Shown in pieces: positions 13,310-24,674 of a stretch of 64,000 bases of DNA; position 1 is the stretch's first letter; each line of letters begins with the position of its first letter. The notes under the pieces were generated by a model, which searched no databases, was not told the DNA's origin, and saw only the letters and a program-made list of their open reading frames with translations. Both the position numbers and the translations under genes were made by a program. This DNA comes from Thuidium tamariscinum (Eukaryota > Streptophyta > Bryopsida > Hypnales > Thuidiaceae): contig OX344749.2 of the NCBI GenBank assembly GCA_947034885.2, positions 23,451,501 through 23,515,500 on the forward strand, written 5' to 3'.

Positions 13310-14570
13310 AGTCACTTCATTCTCATTACTGAGTGCCAACTCAGAACTTGACAGTGAAGGTAGTGGATAGACGTGTTGGTACCTCCAACGTTGTAAATGA
13401 GATCATGCAACTACGAAGGGTATGGTGGTCAACACTTAGGACCCCTAGCGTATGCGGAAAATTAATGTAGTATGTTGTCAAAAGTCTGTGTTTCAGCAAA
13501 TGTGTTTTTAACAGTGCTAGGTTTATAGCAGCAACGATGTTTGCCTAGCAAACTAGCAAAGTGCATTTGGCTTGCCAATATTTCAGACATCTATAGTGAA
13601 AGTGTTCAGAAACTTCTATTTTTCATGTCTAAAGCCTGAACTCATATTTTGGTTATGTAAATATAATATAAAGACGCTGCAGCTGCGTGAAATAATTGGA
13701 AAAATTGTAGTGTCCACTATCTACTTGCATCTCCTGAGATGCATGAAATGGCGTTGATGTGATGTGTGCAGTCAGAGGTGTGTGAATTACATTTGCAGAA
13801 GAGTCTGGACTGCAGTGTCATGGAGGGAAAGGTCCCCATTCACAGTTATCGCATATCATCCTCACATCCTAATAAAATGCATTAGTAACACTCAAGACAG
13901 TAGTAGCATTCATCAATTCCAAGCCATTACTTGCATTCCATACTTTCTAACAGTGAATGGGAAACTATCAAAGTATTCCAAATACAAATGCTTTATGAAA
14001 TGGCAACTCCAATTCGAACAAAACATGCATGTATGTTCAAGAGAGTACATATATTTTTTGAACCCAAACAAATAATCAGATTCCTTCATTTCTTTACGTG
14101 GCATAGGTTCTTGTGTTCAAAAATGAAATAGTTGATACTCATCCAACTATTGTAAGCAACTATGAGAATTGCCACACTACCAACCACAATGCAGCTACAG
14201 TGAGAAGGACAAGAAGTCAACATTGCTGTGGAAAGTTACTACTATGATTTCCTCAGAAATTTGATTTCTGATATGCAACCAATCTGTTACAGAAAACAAA
14301 ATGAACTGTCCACCAAGACCTACAGCAACTTTGATATACTTGTGCAACTTGAACTGTGGATCACGGATCCCCACTACAGCTTGCCGCTCTGTTGACAAAT
14401 GCACAGAAGATGGCGGTCTCAGACTATTGTTCTACAACTCTATAAGGAACAAGGACTTTGGATAAAGAAGGATCATGTTTGGTAACAGCATGCAAATCCT
14501 TTACTAGGAATCGCTACCTGTGACGCCCCTCCAACTATCAATTTAGCAAACTACAACCTAAGTGATCAAG
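13310..14570. other. Non-coding stretch after the TnpA-like gene
   Basis: No supported gene. The right terminus of the CACTA element should lie here or slightly beyond, but no string complementary to a candidate left end was recognised. Short frames at 13572-14131 lack motifs. Confidence 0.45.
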
Positions 14571-14807
14571 CTATGCAAGAAGAAAGAAATGATTAACGGA
14601 GTCCATAACAAGGACAAGCGTACGCAACATTGCTATAGCACAAGTATCATCAATCCAATGAATGCTAACTTTTTGACCACAGTAAAATCGGAATACATCT
14701 TCTAGATCCTTGGTCTTCACCATCGAGAAAAACCCGTTTATCAAAAGCACATGCTTAACGACTCTATCCCCTACAACGCACACATCAAAACACATGGGAT
14801 GCATCAA
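14571..14807 (-). pseudogene. PARN: PARN RRM-domain fragment (poly(A)-specific ribonuclease)
   Basis: A single exon-like piece whose translation runs HVLLINGFF, then KTKDLEDVFRFYCGQK, then VSIHWIDDTCAIAML. The order hydrophobic strand, KT-DL--F, then WIDDT-A matches the RNA-recognition domain near the C-terminus of PARN deadenylases. Neither the DEDD nuclease domain nor other PARN exons are seen nearby, so this is a detached fragment. It lies on the same strand as, and just downstream of, the XPO1 remnant. The assignment rests on one motif block; another RRM-like protein is possible. Confidence 0.5.
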
Positions 14808-15357
14808 TACTAGAAAACTATAAATTTATGGTCACACAAGCTTCTGAGATAGACTGCCAAATAGTCTGAGGTGAAATTTGATATCAAAATTGATTCAAAT
14901 TTTTCAGAAGGTTCTTCTTTGTCATTGTCATGATTATCTTATTATAAATTGATGAAATGATTAGTATCCTTGAAACTGACATAATTGGCATCGTTTTTTT
15001 TAACAGAGTGTTGAACAATAACTTGAATCTGAAGTCTCCATGCGATCAACAGATGTGGGCCTAATGGTCAATCATATTATCATGGAGTTCCACTAGAGCT
15101 ATCAACCCAGGGATGCTTAACATTCGCCTCCTTTCAGCCTCTTTGTGTAGTAGCTTCCTCAACATACAAGTCCTTCTTATCATGTGCATCAGAATCTCCA
15201 ACATGAGGGATCCTCATTCACAACAGACATTCCACAATTAAAAAATTAAGACAGCCCTTGACCAAATTTGCAACCGCCTATTATATTCTGTAACAAAACC
15301 TGAAATCCCATAGCCATCCTAGCTTGGAATCGCAACAACACTTTCAAAACGTTCCCT

Positions 15358-16775
15358 AGACTACTTGAGCCGAGAACTCCTTCGACCAAATCAAGAAGTT
15401 GCGAAGTTGGTTCATGAAAGCTCCAACTTGCCTTGGATTTCGAATAGGCCATCCACAGACGTCATCACCTAAATACAGAACGACCATGATCCCTAATCTA
15501 GAAGCTCTCCCAACAAAAAAGGACCGGTGACCAAACCACATGTGACTCGTTCAGACTAGTCTCACAAAAACCCTATGCGCCTTGTAACAGCACTTCAAAA
15601 CAAGCGTCAACAAGGATTCTGGAAACTTGTACACCGGAAGCAAGAATGTAGGATACCATGACTTGCTTGCAAGCCCAAGAATAAAAGAGCCGTCACTCAA
15701 ACAAGATAGACTATCAACTAAAACCAGAGACAAAATGCAATGGAAGGAAATAAAGCGGCATGCCTCGAAAGGAGTCATATTGGGGATTGACACCTCCAAA
15801 AGCTTGATGGAGTAGTCCCGAACAAACTCCATGTTATTGGAAAAGGCTGTGGGACCCAAGTTGGCTGCATCCTATAGTAACATCATGAAGGCCCCAAATC
15901 TACCTGAAAGAAAAATGGAATTATTAGAAGTGCAAAGCAACTGAGTGACTACAAATATACTAAGATATGATATAAAAATCACATTACCTAGGGATATGAA
16001 GCAAAATCCCATCAAGTAGAATAAGTGTTGAAGGATCAACGCATGCAATTTGAATCTTGGCTTATGGAAAGTGTTAGTCAAAATTGCAAATATTTCTTAT
16101 TCAATGGTGAGAAAATACACTTGATGGAACTGGTTGCAAAATTCAGATGCCTGTCACAAAAAACCACGACCACAAAACACAAATACAAGTGAGCAAGGCT
16201 CTTTCAAACTAACCACAAGGATGGTGAAAAGACGTAGTAAAAACTGACGTGGAAGAAATGACTTAACCAATGGCAAGATTCCATTTAGAATTGGATCAGA
16301 ATAGGAAAACATTCATTGGTGTAGTAATACGAATCTTACAAGACAAATGCTGGATATACTAGGAATAGAAAAAACCTAGGTGAGGTATTACTTGGAAGTT
16401 TCTAAGCATTTCTTGGAGCAGGTTCAAGCCAGTCTTTGCAACGTCGTGCTTGGTGTGAAGAATGCCCAAATAATAGAGTCCATCACTACTCTCAGTTGCT
16501 GAAAAATGCCAAAGAAGATTGGATTCACATGCCCAAAACTCCGAAAGAGAGGTGGATCGACAAGAAATGACAAATCAACTATTGATGCTTACTACATAAA
16601 ACAAACTAAAAGATCATCCTTGCAAACATGAGAAGACTCACTATTCACTTACTTGGCTGGACAGAGTGAAAAGAGCACAAAAACAGTGGCTTGCAATGAC
16701 CCACAACAACGAGAAAAAATTCTGATGATGCTCTACATAGTCCTTGAAGTTCTCAGTGATCATTTGTAAAACCAC
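15358..16775 (-). pseudogene. XPO1: Exportin-1 (XPO1/CRM1) C-terminal fragment, disabled
   Basis: Remnant of the nuclear export receptor covering part of its C-terminal HEAT repeats. Pieces in order: MITENFKDYVEHHQNFFSLL (ends 16653 at a GT donor); QLRVVMDSIIWAF then KTGLNLLQEMLRNFQ (16498-16392); EIFAILTNTFHKPRFKLH (about 16105-15988); NNMEFVRDYSIKLLEVS (about 15875-15767); and NQLRNFLIWSKEFSAQ (about 15441-15362). Intron positions look ancestral. The gene is dead: a single-base frameshift follows IIWAF, a TAA at 16097-16099 stands where the family has Gln, and a TAG at 15872-15874 stands where it has Trp. The cargo-binding N-terminal half is absent. The fragment was probably duplicated with its introns, not retrocopied. 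Confidence 0.87.
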
Positions 16776-16863
16776 AGCATCTGATTAACTTCAAATCCAG
16801 TAAACCCATGGCTCGATACTCTACTAAGCCTCCAACACCAGCAAGGCAAGAAACAATCACCAG

Positions 16864-16972
16864 TCAAGACATCGGATTTAGTAGAATGTTGTTGCGCTCA
16901 TATACATCAAGAATGCATGCTGAAATAGCCTCATAGATTCGGGCATCATCATCCATCATGGTGCTCTTTAAC
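16864..16972 (-). pseudogene. Unrecognised exon-like piece
   Basis: After a good acceptor (TTTGCAG) the frame reads LKSTMMDDDARIYEAISACI and then LDVYERNN before a TGA at 16864-16866. Composition is coding-like, and the strand is that of the XPO1 remnant. It does not align with the XPO1 residues expected at this point, so it is probably from another gene. No identity is offered. Confidence 0.3.
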
Positions 16973-18561
16973 CTGCAAATGTTCACTTAAAAAAATCACT
17001 ACATTGATTTCACGTTAGTATGTTGAATATCATTACAACTGTAGCAGACAAGAACATGTAACCCAAATAAAAAATAAAGCACAAAACTATATCTTTTTGT
17101 TTTTTTAAGTTTTTGAAATAGGACACCAATACAAGAGACTTACATCCTCACCATTATTGGAATGTGGTAATTGACTGTGGAGCTCGAAACCTTGCAGAAA
17201 GGCATAATTACTTTCATCTTACCAATATGAATGTATCATTCAAATGAGTGCAATACATTCAAATTGAGGTACTATCTTGTCCATTGCATACATTTCTCAT
17301 GCACCACTAGTACATTCACCACCAGAACCTAGAAATGGAAAAAAAAAGTCTTGAGAGAACAAAAAAATTCCATTAAAACATAGAAAAGCGAGCCTCCTCA
17401 CATTAAAGAACAAATTGCTTAAACAATCTAGTAGTGATTGTCACAATCTAGTAACACTAATACCTTCACAACCTTCACCAGTGGTCAAAGATGGAAAACT
17501 AATAAAAAATTCTTAGCTCCTGAGAAAAAGGTTGTAAATCAAATGTAACTAAGCGTCCTCAAATGAAAATGGAAGCCACAAAAACATACTAATAATAATT
17601 ACAGCACGTACATACCTGTTGTAGCAATAATTTAGCACGAACTCAACATCCTCAATCCCATAATAACACTCCAATTTCCTATTTTCACAATACAACCAAT
17701 CATCCAAAGCTATGTAGTTCAAGAAACTAAATGATGGGAATAACTAAACTAAAAGATTACCAAACCTCAATAACTATAGAGTGCGTTACCTCCAAAAAAA
17801 AAAAGTAAACACCAGGAAAACACAACTCCAATTCGTACCCTCTACAATACCCTTGAAATAGAAGAACCCAGAATGAATTTCACAATATCACCAACAAAAC
17901 ATCATTGAACAAAGTCTCACTTGTGACAAGGTCCAGAGCTCCCCGAAACACCTAAAAAAGACAAAAATGACTGCAATGGAAGTGACATTTCAATGCACCT
18001 TTAAATCAATGGCTCAAGATAGGAATGCATATCTAGCTTTGCAATCTCCCCAACTAACTGATTGCCCTTCTTTGTATACGCAATAACCTAGCCCATGTAG
18101 ACAAGCGTGTTAGCTATGAACTTTGACACGTAATGCTACTCATACAAAAGCCTCATACCTTTATTCACAAGAAGTGCAATTGTACAACATTCTTACAAAT
18201 GTCGTTGTTCTCTATTCAGGTGCACGTATTTCCCTCTCAAACAATGTGCAACGCAAGTGATTAGCCGACTTGTAGGAAGAACTAAGAAAAACAAGCCACG
18301 ATGAATCTCAGATTGATCAAAATACTGAAAAATATTAGTGAGAATGAGCAGCAGTTACATTCTAAGTTAAGATCCTTCCTCTGAAGAAGCATATGGGACT
18401 CACGATGGCTATATGTAGGATTTGAGAGCAAGTGTACAAATTCAAGTTTGAGCAAACAACGCTGTCAGTCACCGCTTAGTGGTTGCTTTACAAAACTATG
18501 TTTTAGCACTTCCACCACAATGTCCACGAATTCAATCCTGAAACTTCATCCCTGTTCTATA
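16973..18561. other. Non-coding stretch before the hAT-like element
   Basis: AT-rich sequence with no convincing coding exon, RNA gene or repeat found by eye. Confidence 0.4.
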
Positions 18562-18569
18562 ATTGAAAC
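18562..18569 (+). repeat. Left 8-bp target-site duplication (ATTGAAAC)
   Basis: ATTGAAAC stands immediately before the CAGGGTTG end of the foldback element. It is repeated exactly at 19416-19423, immediately after the CAACCCTG end. Confidence 0.9.
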
Positions 18570-18755
18570 CAGGGTTGCTTCCGTCGCGTCACGTCCGTCC
18601 GTCAGGATGTCCGTCCGCTGACGTGACGGGGAGCCGAGCGTCCGTCAGGATGAAATTCACGACAGAATCCGCGACAGAGGATGAAAAATCGTCGACAGGG
18701 CCGTCGACGAGGCCGTCCACCGTCGACCGGACCGTCCAGGATAGAATCGAATCGA

Positions 18756-18940
18756 TTAGGGCTAGCCGGCTGTAAACTTCAGAGCCTTGTAACTTTTGCA
18801 AAAAGTTTTCAAATTGGGCAAATGAGATGTTTTTCGGCATCTACAGAAACTGTAGATGCTGAAAAACATCTCATTTGCCCAATTTGAAGACTTTTTGCAA
18901 AAGTTACAAGGCTCTGAAATTTGCAGCCGGCCAGCCCTAA
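18756..18940. repeat. Palindrome with 91-bp arms and 3-nt loop
   Basis: The left arm 18756-18846 and right arm 18850-18940 are near-perfect reverse complements around a 3-base AAA loop. Landmarks: TTAGGGCTAGCCGGC at the outer left against GCCGGCCAGCCCTAA at the outer right, and GGCATCTACAG against CTGTAGATGCTG at the loop. A transcript would fold into a long hairpin. Confidence 0.92.
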
Positions 18941-19300
18941 TCGGTCGACGGCCTCGTGGACGGCCCTGTCGACGGTGGACGGCCTCCTCGACGGCCCTGT
19001 CGACGACCTCCTCGACGGCCCTGTTAACGGTCGACGGCCTCGTGGACGGCCTTGTCGACGGTGGACAGCCTCCTCGACGGCCCTGTCGACGGTGGACGGC
19101 CTCCTCGACGGCCCTGTCGACGGCCCTGTTAACGGTCGACGGCCTCGTGGACGGCCCTGTCGACGGTGGACGACCTCCTCGACGGCCCTGTCGACGGTCG
19201 ACGGCCTCCTCGACGGCCCTGTTAACGGTCGACGGCCTCGTGGACGGCCCTGTCGACGGTGGACGGCCTCCTCGACGGTCGACGGACTTCATCCAGGCCG
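18941..19300. repeat. GC-rich GTCGACGG tandem array inside the hAT-like element
   Basis: Short units built on GTCGACGGTGGACGGCC and CCTCGACGGCCCTG recur in higher-order blocks. A GTTAACGGTCGACGGCC landmark recurs at about 19022, 19129 and 19221. A short counterpart in inverse orientation sits at about 18690-18750, so the right arm appears expanded relative to the left. Long frames open on both strands here (159-185 residues) are a by-product of the periodicity. Confidence 0.85.
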
Positions 19301-19415
19301 TCGAAGACGCCGTCAGCATTCGGGACGGCCTCTGACGCGTCCTGACTCGTCACGACTGACGCGTCATGACATCCGGACGGGAAAAGCCCATGTCACGTCG
19401 GGATAGACAACCCTG

Positions 19416-19423
19416 ATTGAAAC
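19416..19423 (+). repeat. Right 8-bp target-site duplication (ATTGAAAC)
   Basis: Exact copy of the 18562-18569 octamer, directly abutting the right end of the element. Confidence 0.9.
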
Positions 19424-21282
19424 CGTCCAACCATGTTTCTCCCATCTTTAAATTCTTCAGACTAAGTTAACCACACCAACAAACTAACACTTCAAACTTG
19501 AAGTACAGTTTATGTTATTGTTAGAATGAGATTTGGCTCACAGTGTGGTAAGCAATTGAACAAAAAATCGAGCATACTACACAAAGCATAATTTAGATAT
19601 TGTGACTCCCATCAAATTTTCTTGCAAGATGACCTAAAACCAACACGAGTTTTGAAACTGATCGGACATATAGTCTCAAATTCAATGTCTCCTCACTGCG
19701 CAAGATTTGAAGTGCACAAACTTTGATATAAAAGATACATCTTACAAAACTGGAGGTAAATCTAAAGCATTTGTGCTCATACTTCATATTTGAATCAACT
19801 AAATTTTATAACTCTCCAAGTATAAGCCCAGCTCTCTTGAATCACTTAAAATCAAACATTCAAGGCTTAGGGTTCGAGAGAGCAAGCGGGGACACTATGA
19901 ACACGTTGAGCTTTGATTTTGAAAAATAAAACCCATCCACATAAGCAAATTGTACCCATTTATGATCAGCACATACAAGCTTGTTTTGGAGAAAACCATG
20001 AAACCCTAACACTATCTTGATATGCAGGACACTAACAACATGACCGAAGGCGAATCAAAATCACATTACATTTAGATCCTACTTGCAATTGTGTACCTAC
20101 TTCGTCCTCGGATCTAGTGTGAATTACACTTTCTATAAAGCTCTACAATAGAAATTAAAAATCTAATATTAGATTTATGAAGGTTGCGGCAACATACCTG
20201 TTTTAGATCTGCCTTATTGTCATGACACTTGATCCCCACTTCAAATCAAGGTTTCGGAGTGAGCTTCAAGATTATAGCAACCAGGAGCAGTACAGACATG
20301 CTATAGCTTCAATTGTTAAAAGTTCAACAACCAATCCAAAACCGAAAGTGTGCCATCAGCCTATAGAATGAGAAAAAATTCTAGGTGAGGCTGAAAACCA
20401 AAGCGCAGGAATTGCCTAAAACAAAGGAGCTAAGTTAATTGGTTTAGCAATGATGAAGAAAGTTTGAAGCTATTGAAGAAGATAGACTTCATGTTGATAC
20501 TAAGCTCATATCCTGCGATACCATATTCAGTTTCATTCAAACAAACGTGTAGTCTCAAAATCATGAAAAATATGTTACATAATCCATATATACTTTTATA
20601 GTTCACACCTATATGTGAAAATGGACAATCCAATACCTAATTATCAAATAAGTGTTGATTTTTTTTAAATTTGGACACCATTTTTTACTTGTAAATCCAT
20701 TATGAAAATACATCCACTTCTACTTCCCATACACTGGCGCTGCTATTTCATTTGAAATAGGCATTGTGGCGGCTTTTTCATTAGATAAAACTTACCTGAA
20801 ATTCAAATTAGATCTTTATAAATAAAATCACAAATACTGATTAATAATTCAATTATACAACTGTTTATTTTAAGCACAAATAAAATAATGTATTCATGTT
20901 TAGTAAAAAGGAATAATAGACAAGCAATGATACCAACAAGGCAACAAACTAAAAGAATCAAGAACCTAATACACACAAAAAGATAAAACCAAAGAAAATA
21001 ATTTGAACCAATCCAACAAAGTGAACTCAGTACCTAAAGCAAAATTTATATTTTTTCAAAAAGATGATGTCCACATTTAAATAAGTAGTCCTTATACAAA
21101 GTAGTAGTGCCGCATTTTGAAGCATCAACACAATAGTCTACACATACATAGACTGTACATACGATCATAATATAATTATATATGAATAGCTAGTATTGGC
21201 CACTCAGTAAGATAGAACACTATAATGTATATAGTCAGAGGCTCTTTATACTAGTACTACCTACATAAGCAAAGTAACAACA
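19424..21282. other. AT-rich non-coding stretch
   Basis: No supported gene or named repeat. It presumably includes the 3' flank of the minus-strand oxygenase gene that ends at 21283. Confidence 0.4.
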
Positions 21283-22697
21283 TCAATACTCAATTGCACA
21301 ACTAGCAAGCCAACTTTTAACAAGTTTGTTGTGCACAGCCCCCTCCATATCACTTTTTAAAATAGAATACCACCTGAAAAAAGATGCTTTCTGAAATAAA
21401 GCAATTCCGAACTGACCTCTATCTCCAATTGTCCTTGTACAATGCCATAAGTCCTTTGCTTTGCACAAGAGGACATCACCAATGTGAGGGATTGTAAATA
21501 GCTTCAGCCCTGGTACATAAAACTTTGCCTCGTTGCCATTCTTATCTTTTGTACCTGAATCAAGAACTCAACAATTGAGAAATAATTCTAAGCCTTAAAA
21601 TATCAAATATATATAAAATGAATTGCATACATTGATACAAATGAGAAATTGACATACCATTTGCACCAAACCATATGAAAAACCCAAATGTGACATCATC
21701 CAAATCTGTGTGGATGTTGCAATTGTAGTTCCGCGTAATAGACATTGTTGTAAATGGCGAATTACCCAATGTCACTTTGTCTTCATCGGTAATCCCCTCC
21801 ACTTTAAGCACGTCTTCCAAGTGCACAAAAATCTCTGGGAACAACACCCTCAAATGGTCGCTGACCATTGTGGCTAACTGCTCCGCACGACGATAACATC
21901 CATGAACATCATGTTGAAATCTAGAAAATGAAAACAAAATTCATTATAAGTATTTATTGAACAAAGTATCTTGAATTTCAAAGCACATTCAAACTGTTGA
22001 AAAGATGTACATACCTTCCAATGTTGCCAAAGGCAAAACGAAAGCCGAAACACACTATTCGAGCATCGTGTTCTCCTCTTTTCAATTCGCCTCGCTTCGT
22101 AGGGTTTCCTTCAGCTTCAAGGAAACTAGCCAATTCACTCATGGCTATAAGTGTACTGTTGGCAAATTGACCATTGACAAGTAAAAAATGAAATGCAGAT
22201 GATCCGGAATCGACACATAGTAAAGGAGCTTTAATCTCCTCAAAACTACCACTATCTTCATCTAAATCATATTCATCAACCCAAAATGTCTTGGGTCTAG
22301 ATAATTGGACTCCCTCTATCACTTCTAATTTTGCAATGCCATGATATATAGTCTCTGCATTGAACGCTATAGAAGGATATTTCTTCTTTGAACTAATAAA
22401 ATGAGCACTCAACAAATGGGCTTTCAGTTTTTTCACATCGCGAGGGATACCTATTTTCCCACATTGCTGACATGTATATGTCTTTTCAGATGGCACAGGA
22501 ACTAATCCAAAGGCTTCGAAGAAAGGAGTAAACAAAATTAACTTCTCTAAACGACGATGTGCCTTCCCTGTATAATGGTCAGTCATCGAAGCATCTGTAT
22601 TAGGTATGAAACAGTGACAAACCAAGCAGAAATGCTTGCTTGGATCATCTTCAGTAAAATCTTTATTCTTCCCTTTTAAACGACGTTTCGGAGCCAT
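21283..22697 (-). CDS. Zinc-finger 2OG-Fe(II) dioxygenase (possible TET/JBP-like)
   Basis: A 405-residue protein from three exons, 22697-22015, 21920-21658 and 21554-21283, with clean GT-AG junctions, matched phases and a TGA stop. Residues 24-47 form a U1/matrin-like zinc finger (C24, C27, H41, H47, with TGKAH). Residues 76-99 form a C2H2-like finger (C76, C79, H94, H99). The C-terminal half has the double-stranded beta-helix signature of 2-oxoglutarate/Fe(II) oxygenases: NCNIHTDLDD gives the HxD pair (H298, D300), KDLWHCTR gives the distal His (H353), and GDRGQFGIALFQK gives the 2OG-binding Arg (R361). Such enzymes hydroxylate or demethylate protein or nucleic acid. Zinc fingers suggest a nucleic-acid substrate, and the NRNYN...IHTD...FIWFG style recalls TET/JBP-like oxygenases. 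That subfamily is an inference, and another 2OG family is possible. ATG at 22697 is chosen because MAPKRR opens the conserved region. Confidence 0.72.
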
Positions 22698-24674
22698 CTT
22701 GAAATACAAAATTAAACTTTTAAATAAAGATACTCAAGATCAATAGTTATACTAAACTTCATAAGATATCAATTCAATGAATTATAAATTAATACGAAAA
22801 AACAAACTATACATAAGTTCTTAGGGATCTTGTGACATTGCAAGGTTTAGTCGCAACGTCACTCACCCAACATTTTTAATGCAAATTTGAAACTACATTA
22901 CATAAAAACTAAACATAGCATCTTGAAGTGTTGTAAGGTTCAGTCACAACACCGCTCAGCCAATGTCTCTATACAAAGACAAAAAAATCTACAACATATC
23001 TAAACCAATAAATTTAAGATTTTGATCAAATTGCATATAAGCTTCAAGTTCTGACAACATACCTGAACTTGAAAGCACAATATGATGGAGAGCTTAATAC
23101 ATGAATGGTCCTCGGGCTCCCAAGCTACAGCACCATAAGCGCTAGACACAGCGATCAGCAAATTTGCGGCGCACAAAAATTTGAACACGTTGGCTAGTGG
23201 CGAGTGGGGAAAAGCACAAGAAGGCAATGACTTCTCCCTGCGGGCATAACTTTGCAGAAGAATGATGTACTAGCCGTAGTGCTTTGAGCAAGAATCATCA
23301 CATCATCCATAACACAATTTGCTTTCTCCTTCAATTGATGTAGAAGAGTACCCTCCATGATCAAGCTGCAAGAAAAAACCCACAAACATTAAAAGCTAAC
23401 AGGATGGTGACCAAAATGGTAAGAAAAACAAACACTTAACAATGAGGGAATTGAATTTGCAATCAACCAAGGCAACATACACTAAATCCTCATAGCATAA
23501 TATTTGAACTACAACCTCTGTGCTTACCCATTGAAAACTCAGTCAAGATGATGCCATTGATGGTCTTGGCAATGGTTACCACATCAGACCACCTTGTTCG
23601 CCAAAAATTTAAAAATGACCAATTCAATTGATCGTACAATGAAAAAACAATAATTCAAGTCCTGCCAAATTTCAAATCACCAAAATTAGTGAAGAACATT
23701 GGTCAAAAACTAAAATGAAATCGGACAAGAGAAAGTCTCTTGCTACATGAGTCAAATGGAAACCCTAAATTTGTATTTTGAAATGGACAGGAAGCATCCA
23801 ATCCTAGTGATACAAGTACATTTGGTTGCACCTACTTGCCGTAATCTGCAATCATGGATCATTTTCGAGCAGAGAGCGCTAGTTGCTTCAACAGACCCTA
23901 CCAAAAGCATGATGGTATTAATTCAGAGCTTTTCATGTGCAAGAAGACATGCACTATGTTCTCAACCGTGGCCTCAAGTAACGGTTCTGGTTTTGGTTCC
24001 TTCCTTCTGAGATCCTTGTGAGACCATGAGTAGTAAGACTATCCTATAAGAATTGCACCAGTACTGCTGACTACATCTGCAACAAGAACAGCAACCCTAA
24101 TTGCATACAAGCAACCCGAGAATCGACAAAAGACAAGCAAGATCACGCAATTTCTGTGCGTCCAGTGCACAGCCAACACAAAATACTCACACGTTCAATG
24201 ACCCACCCATCATTCAGTATTGGAGTACCGTACTTCAAAGTCCAAGGGTACATAGAGGACTACTTCATTTAAAATTCCTCGATATACTCGGTAATACATG
24301 TGTACAGAATAGCAAAAGCTGGTCCCTCTTTAAATTTCAACGTCAATCTCATGGAGCATCTAAAGGTGAGTACGCCTAATTCCTGCAAATAAGAGAAGAA
24401 AATCTCATTGCATAAAAGGTTGGAATTGCAGTTGGGTATACCATAAAGCTCATTCCCTTGACTGTGCATGAGAGGCTAATTATGTACCAAGATGATTTTG
24501 AAGAATCTCAACGAAGACTATGAAACAAATCTCCTTCATTTGCACTATTTTACTATCAATACTAGCTCAGTCTTTTGCTTAATTTATCAATCTATCATCA
24601 TCATATGACCCCTATTGCACACAAATCGAAATGTGTAATTGTCCGCCTGCTTCAGACAATCCTACTTCGTGATC

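Larger units (their letters stand above)
18570..19415. mobile_element. Non-autonomous hAT-like foldback element (846 bp)
   Basis: The element begins CAGGGTTG and ends CAACCCTG, an 8-bp perfect terminal inverted repeat with weaker complementarity further in. It is flanked by identical 8-bp ATTGAAAC duplications. An 8-bp duplication with CAGGG-type ends is the hallmark of the hAT superfamily. The interior is far more GC-rich than the AT-rich surroundings and contains a long palindrome (18756-18940) and a GACGG-rich tandem array (about 18941-19300). It encodes no transposase, so it must have been moved in trans. Zisupton-type elements also make 8-bp duplications and are an alternative. Confidence 0.87.

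Noticed and set aside
13701..13712. AAAATTGTAGTG as right CACTA terminus
   Set aside because: It would pair with CACTACAATTTT on the left, but only CAACTACAATTTC at about 1207 is similar and it lacks the CACTA start.
18681..19406. Overlapping open frames of 159-185 residues on both strands
   Set aside because: They lie in the GACGG-rich tandem array of the hAT-like element, are open in several frames at once, and translate to Arg/Ser/Thr low-complexity repeats. Not genes.
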